Assembly (NCBI GenBank): GCA_964462945.1
Contig: CAYWZW010000044.1
Location: 1 to 43,922 of the forward strand
DNA length: 43,922 bases
From: GCA-020343675 sp964462945
GTDB lineage: Bacteria; Planctomycetota; Phycisphaerae; Sedimentisphaerales; Anaerobacaceae
Direction of reading: 5' to 3'
Shown here: positions 40,756-43,922 of the stretch, piece by piece
Layout of the letters: every line of letters starts with the position of its first letter
Position numbering within the stretch: position 1 is the first letter of the stretch
Translations under genes and position numbers: made by a program
The notes under the pieces: generated by a model
Database searches by the model: none
What the model was told of the DNA's origin: nothing
What the model saw: only the letters and a program-made list of their open reading frames with translations

Positions 40756-43551
40756 ATGTTGGCCCTAAAATATTCACCCAGTATCAGGACGGCTGTCACA
40801 GCGAAGAGAATCAAGACTCGAATATCAAAGATTAAGATTGCAGAATTGCCGCGTTGCAGCAGTGTTTTGCCTATTTTGACATTTTGCATCTTGATTTTTG
40901 CGCTTGCGGCCGAGCCTGTCACGGCGGCAAAAACGGAGCGGAAAAGCTCAAATTCGGGCAATGGCGGCTCAGCCGGCCGGCAAGCCGCAGCGCCTGCCCC
41001 CGCGCCAGCCCCCAGGGCTGGTGCACCCGCGAACGTCAGCCGGCCCCCCAGCGGCAGTCCTGGGGCCTCCTCGCGGAGTGTCAGCTCGCCATCGGTACGG
41101 CCTCCAAGCAGCCCGAACCTATCGAGCCGCAGCAGTCCGGGCGGGATGGTGGCCTCCAGACCGTCGGTATCATCGAGATCGAGTACGTTTACACCTCCGC
41201 CAAGCAGCGGCAGGACTACCTCCGGCCTGCCCGCCACTTCACGGGCGCCGGCCTCGATTGGTGTTCGCCCGCCTTCCTCCGGCTCCTTGAGCGCCGGAAG
41301 GCCAACGCCGCCAAGCTCCAGTCCAGGCAGACTCGGCACGAGCGCCGGGGGCCAGCCCGGAAACACTCGTCTCGGCGAAAACCCGAGCCGCAGCGCTATG
41401 AGTCCGAGCCCCCGCACAAGTGCAGGTCCAGCGCAACCGGGCTTGCGAATCGGAAGCTCGACCAGCACGCGGACCCCGTCCGCGTCCAATTCGAGGAGCG
41501 AACCGGGCGCCAGCTCAAGCGGTCGTATAAGCCCCGGCATCTCGTCGCGTATCGGCAGCTCAATCAGCGCCAGGACCCCGTCGGTGTCCGATTCGAGGAG
41601 TGAGCGGGGCGACAGTTTAAGCAATCGTCTCAGCTCGGGCATCACGTCGCCCGTCGGCGGTTCTATCACTACGGGGACTCCACCGGCGTCGCTGCCCGAC
41701 AGACGGCAGGCCGGCACATCGAGGAATGAACCGAGCACAACCTCAAGCGGCGCTGCAAGTTCGAGTCGCGGCGCGCCGGGATCACGTATTGGTGATTTCA
41801 TCGGTACGGGTCGTCCCGGCGAAGGTCTGGGCCGCAGAGAAACAAGGCCGTCTGCTCCCACGGCAGCGAAGTCCGGCATGGCCCATGACGGCCATGCCGG
41901 AGCTTCAAGCTCAGAGGCTCGCAGCTCGCAGCCCGAAACTCGTGTCTCGAAAGAGCAGCGAGGAGCGACGAGCGACGACACACATTCGCGCATCGGCACC
42001 TTTCTGACCAAGAGAACGCCGTCCGTCTCGGCCGCGGCCAAGCAACCAGCGACAAGCCGACGCTCGCTGCAAAGCGAGTCGAACTCGCGCATCGGCAGTT
42101 CGGTCGATACGAAGAGTCCGTCCCTCAGGGACAGCCGGATACCCTCCCAGACGCGCCAGACCGTGGCAGGCAGCCGCGATATAAGGAAGTCTGAGGGAGG
42201 CGAAGTCCGTAGTGGCCAGTCCCAGAAGCGTATCGAGAGTTTCGGCTCGCCAAGAGAGCAGAAGCAGACGGACGTGAGAGTCACCGACGGGTCCCGTCCT
42301 GCCGCCGGGCCGGACAGGTCGAGGCTGAAAAAGGTGGTGCCGGAAACGCAGACTACCATCACGGGCGGTGGGGCAACTCTCAATCGCATCCAGCGAACGG
42401 ACGGCACCCGGATCCACCGCTACGCGACCGTGAGTCCTTCGTACGTGACGTACTACGACCAGCCTGGCTTGGTGAGCCACGCTTATCACTACGACTACGC
42501 ATACAGGGACTACCATGGCCTGCTGTGCACCCGGCTCGTCTGGCCGAGGTATTACGTCCCGGTGTATTACAGTTACGGCCCGGGGTTCACGTTCCGGTAC
42601 GTGTATCCTTACTACCACCGCAAGTATATCTTCGTCAGTCTAGGCGGTTACTGGCCATTTGATTACTACTACACCCGCTACTACTGGTACGGCTGCCATC
42701 CTTACTACTGGTACGGCTACTATCCTATCGCCCGCGAGGTGCAGGGCGACACGTACAATTACTATACCTATAATTACCACAATGGCGAGCAAGCGGTCGG
42801 GTATCAGAGCCAAGTGGCGGACCCGGCGCTTTTCGAGAACCTCGCCGAGCAGCAAGCCCCGCCGGCCGAGACGACCCTGGCCGACGTGTATTTCGAAGAA
42901 GCGGTCAAGGCGTTTGAAGTCGGCGAGTATGGCACGGCCGTTCAGAAGTTCACAAAGGCGATGGAGCTTGCACCGGAGGACATGATTCTTCCGTTCGCCC
43001 GCTCCCAGGCGCTGATGGCTGGCGGGCAATACTCGCAAGCCGCGGCGGTCCTTCGGGAGGCGCTGGCTAAAGTTCAGCCGGAAAAAGAAGGCGTGTTTTA
43101 TCCTCGCGGCCTCTATCCCGACGAGGACACTCTTCTGGAGCAGATCGACCTTCTTGCCAAGCAGGCAGAGTCCTACAACTTCGACGCAGACCTGCAATTG
43201 CTCTTAGGCTATCAATTGCTCGGCATCGGCCAAACGGACCGGGCCGTCGAGCCGCTGATGCACGCCGGCAGGGATTTGGTGAACGCGGATGCATCGGCCG
43301 TGCTGCTTAAGCTCGTGGAAAAAATCAAGACCCCAAGCAGTGAAGCGGAGCCGAAAGACAAGCCGAAGAATGGCGAACCGGCCCCGGCCCCGGCTCCGTC
43401 TGGGCAAAGCCCGGCTGCGCCGGCGCACAGCCACCCAGCCAGTCAAGCGATTATTGGAGGGCGCTCCACAAGACTGACAGAGACGATGTTCCTGACGAGT
43501 CTCGGCGCCCTGGCAACAGGGGTCGGCATCCGCCGTTTCACGCACTGCTGA
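40756..43551 (+). CDS. Large exported protein: disordered Ser/Pro region, Tyr-rich region and TPR domain
   Basis: The 931-residue protein starts at ATG 40756, with AAAGGAGAT seven bases upstream. An N-terminal signal (about 30-55) ends near AAEPVTAAK. Residues 60-560 are Ser/Pro/Arg-rich and disordered, with several imperfect repeats of R-I-G-S-S-x-x-x-(R/K)-T-P-S. A Tyr-rich segment (about 560-680) contains YPYYHRKYIF and YYYTRYYWYG. A TPR-like domain (about 710-830, AVKAFEVGEYGTAVQKFTKAMELAPED) and a Pro/Ala tail with a short hydrophobic end follow. Such domain order suggests an envelope or stalk scaffold. Long antisense open frames here are by-products of composition. Confidence 0.8.
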   Translation: MLALKYSPSIRTAVTAKRIKTRISKIKIAELPRCSSVLPILTFCILIFALAAEPVTAAKTERKSSNSGNGGSAGRQAAAPAPAPAPRAGAPANVSRPPSGSPGASSRSVSSPSVRPPSSPNLSSRSSPGGMVASRPSVSSRSSTFTPPPSSGRTTSGLPATSRAPASIGVRPPSSGSLSAGRPTPPSSSPGRLGTSAGGQPGNTRLGENPSRSAMSPSPRTSAGPAQPGLRIGSSTSTRTPSASNSRSEPGASSSGRISPGISSRIGSSISARTPSVSDSRSERGDSLSNRLSSGITSPVGGSITTGTPPASLPDRRQAGTSRNEPSTTSSGAASSSRGAPGSRIGDFIGTGRPGEGLGRRETRPSAPTAAKSGMAHDGHAGASSSEARSSQPETRVSKEQRGATSDDTHSRIGTFLTKRTPSVSAAAKQPATSRRSLQSESNSRIGSSVDTKSPSLRDSRIPSQTRQTVAGSRDIRKSEGGEVRSGQSQKRIESFGSPREQKQTDVRVTDGSRPAAGPDRSRLKKVVPETQTTITGGGATLNRIQRTDGTRIHRYATVSPSYVTYYDQPGLVSHAYHYDYAYRDYHGLLCTRLVWPRYYVPVYYSYGPGFTFRYVYPYYHRKYIFVSLGGYWPFDYYYTRYYWYGCHPYYWYGYYPIAREVQGDTYNYYTYNYHNGEQAVGYQSQVADPALFENLAEQQAPPAETTLADVYFEEAVKAFEVGEYGTAVQKFTKAMELAPEDMILPFARSQALMAGGQYSQAAAVLREALAKVQPEKEGVFYPRGLYPDEDTLLEQIDLLAKQAESYNFDADLQLLLGYQLLGIGQTDRAVEPLMHAGRDLVNADASAVLLKLVEKIKTPSSEAEPKDKPKNGEPAPAPAPSGQSPAAPAHSHPASQAIIGGRSTRLTETMFLTSLGALATGVGIRRFTHC

Positions 43552-43650
43552 TGGGTTCCTGCTTCGCGGGGCGCTTGCAGCTCCCGGCTCCCCCGGCTAC
43601 GGCACGCTCCGCCGTGACGAGCGCCCAGGCGATGCCCGGAGGTCAGAACG

Positions 43651-43905
43651 ATGAAATCTCTCACGTGCCTATTGGTCCTCCTGATGATGCTGATGCCAGG
43701 TTCCGCCCGGGCAAGGAGCCGGTGGCAGGGATTTGCAGTCTCGCCCACAACCGACAACCAGGAACGGCCCGACATCCACAATAATATCATCGTCTGGCAG
43801 CAGTTCGTCGCCCAGTATGGGGACTATGACGTTTACGTCGCGGATCTGGATAATCCCGGCGACCCGCTTTTTCGGCTTGGTTCAAAAACGCCTCACTTTG
43901 GGTAA
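43651..43905 (+). CDS. Start of an exported beta-propeller-like protein, possibly interrupted
   Basis: An 84-codon frame begins at ATG 43651 with GGAGG nearby. A signal peptide (about 1-22, ending SARA) is followed by QERPDIHNNIIVWQQ....DYDVYVADLDNPGDP, which matches one blade of TolB-like or archaeal-type repeat proteins. The frame stops at 43905, far shorter than such proteins. It could be a real short product, a frameshifted or decayed gene, or a misassembly at the window edge. Confidence 0.5.
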   Translation: MKSLTCLLVLLMMLMPGSARARSRWQGFAVSPTTDNQERPDIHNNIIVWQQFVAQYGDYDVYVADLDNPGDPLFRLGSKTPHFG

Positions 43906-43922
43906 CAGTGGATGGGGAGTCA

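Noticed and set aside
40560..42407. A 615-codon antisense frame over the disordered Ser/Pro region
   Set aside because: Biased composition of the real gene removes stop codons on the opposite strand; no start context and no family resemblance.

Overview
The window looks like a chromosomal segment of an anaerobic or facultative Planctomycetota bacterium, probably Phycisphaerae or Sedimentisphaerales-like. This is inferred from gene content: many secreted Gly-, Ser- and Pro-rich or leucine-rich-repeat proteins beside small sigma/anti-sigma pairs, GTP-type PEP carboxykinase, a probable Re-type citrate synthase, UroD-family methyltransferase-like proteins, and spacers full of short dispersed repeats. 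No rRNA, tRNA or CRISPR array was seen, so the taxonomic call is tentative.

Layout. (1) 90-3953, minus strand: an arginine cluster argB-argD-argF. A small GxxExxY gene bracketed by inverted CTCTGTG-type repeats sits between argD and argF. (2) 4028-10555: an accessory island. It starts with a decayed PP2C phosphatase fragment. It then has an HD phosphohydrolase paired with a YwgA-like protein, a small membrane protein, a lipoprotein made of twelve 10-residue repeats, and a metallo-beta-lactamase-fold enzyme translationally coupled to a probable PD-(D/E)XK protein. Two of its promoters lie in near-identical 50-bp blocks. (3) 10665-15074, minus strand: dtd, a short-chain dehydrogenase, an ankyrin protein, parB, and a 1.4-kb gene-free stretch with two perfect parS sites. 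(4) 15860-18591: a glycerate permease and glycerate kinase behind a strong promoter overlapped by a perfect palindrome. (5) 18812-28069: a Cys-rich secreted peptide, then two sigma/anti-sigma pairs, each followed by exported proteins. (6) 28517-34034: a DUF2294 protein, a CBS protein, a probable Re-citrate synthase, a HAD phosphatase and PEP carboxykinase. (7) 34041-38890: a Gfo/Idh/MocA oxidoreductase, an MFS transporter and two UroD-family proteins with a small coupled protein between them. (8) 38887-43922: a CsgG-like lipoprotein and a TIM-barrel epimerase on the minus strand, a large disordered/Tyr-rich/TPR exported protein, and the start of another exported protein.

The best candidates for an undescribed system are the coupled metallo-beta-lactamase plus PD-(D/E)XK pair (8371-10555) and the neighbouring HD plus YwgA pair (4409-6270). 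Both lie in the same island beside a nuclease-fold GxxExxY module. Functions for these are inferred from fold motifs and gene arrangement only.
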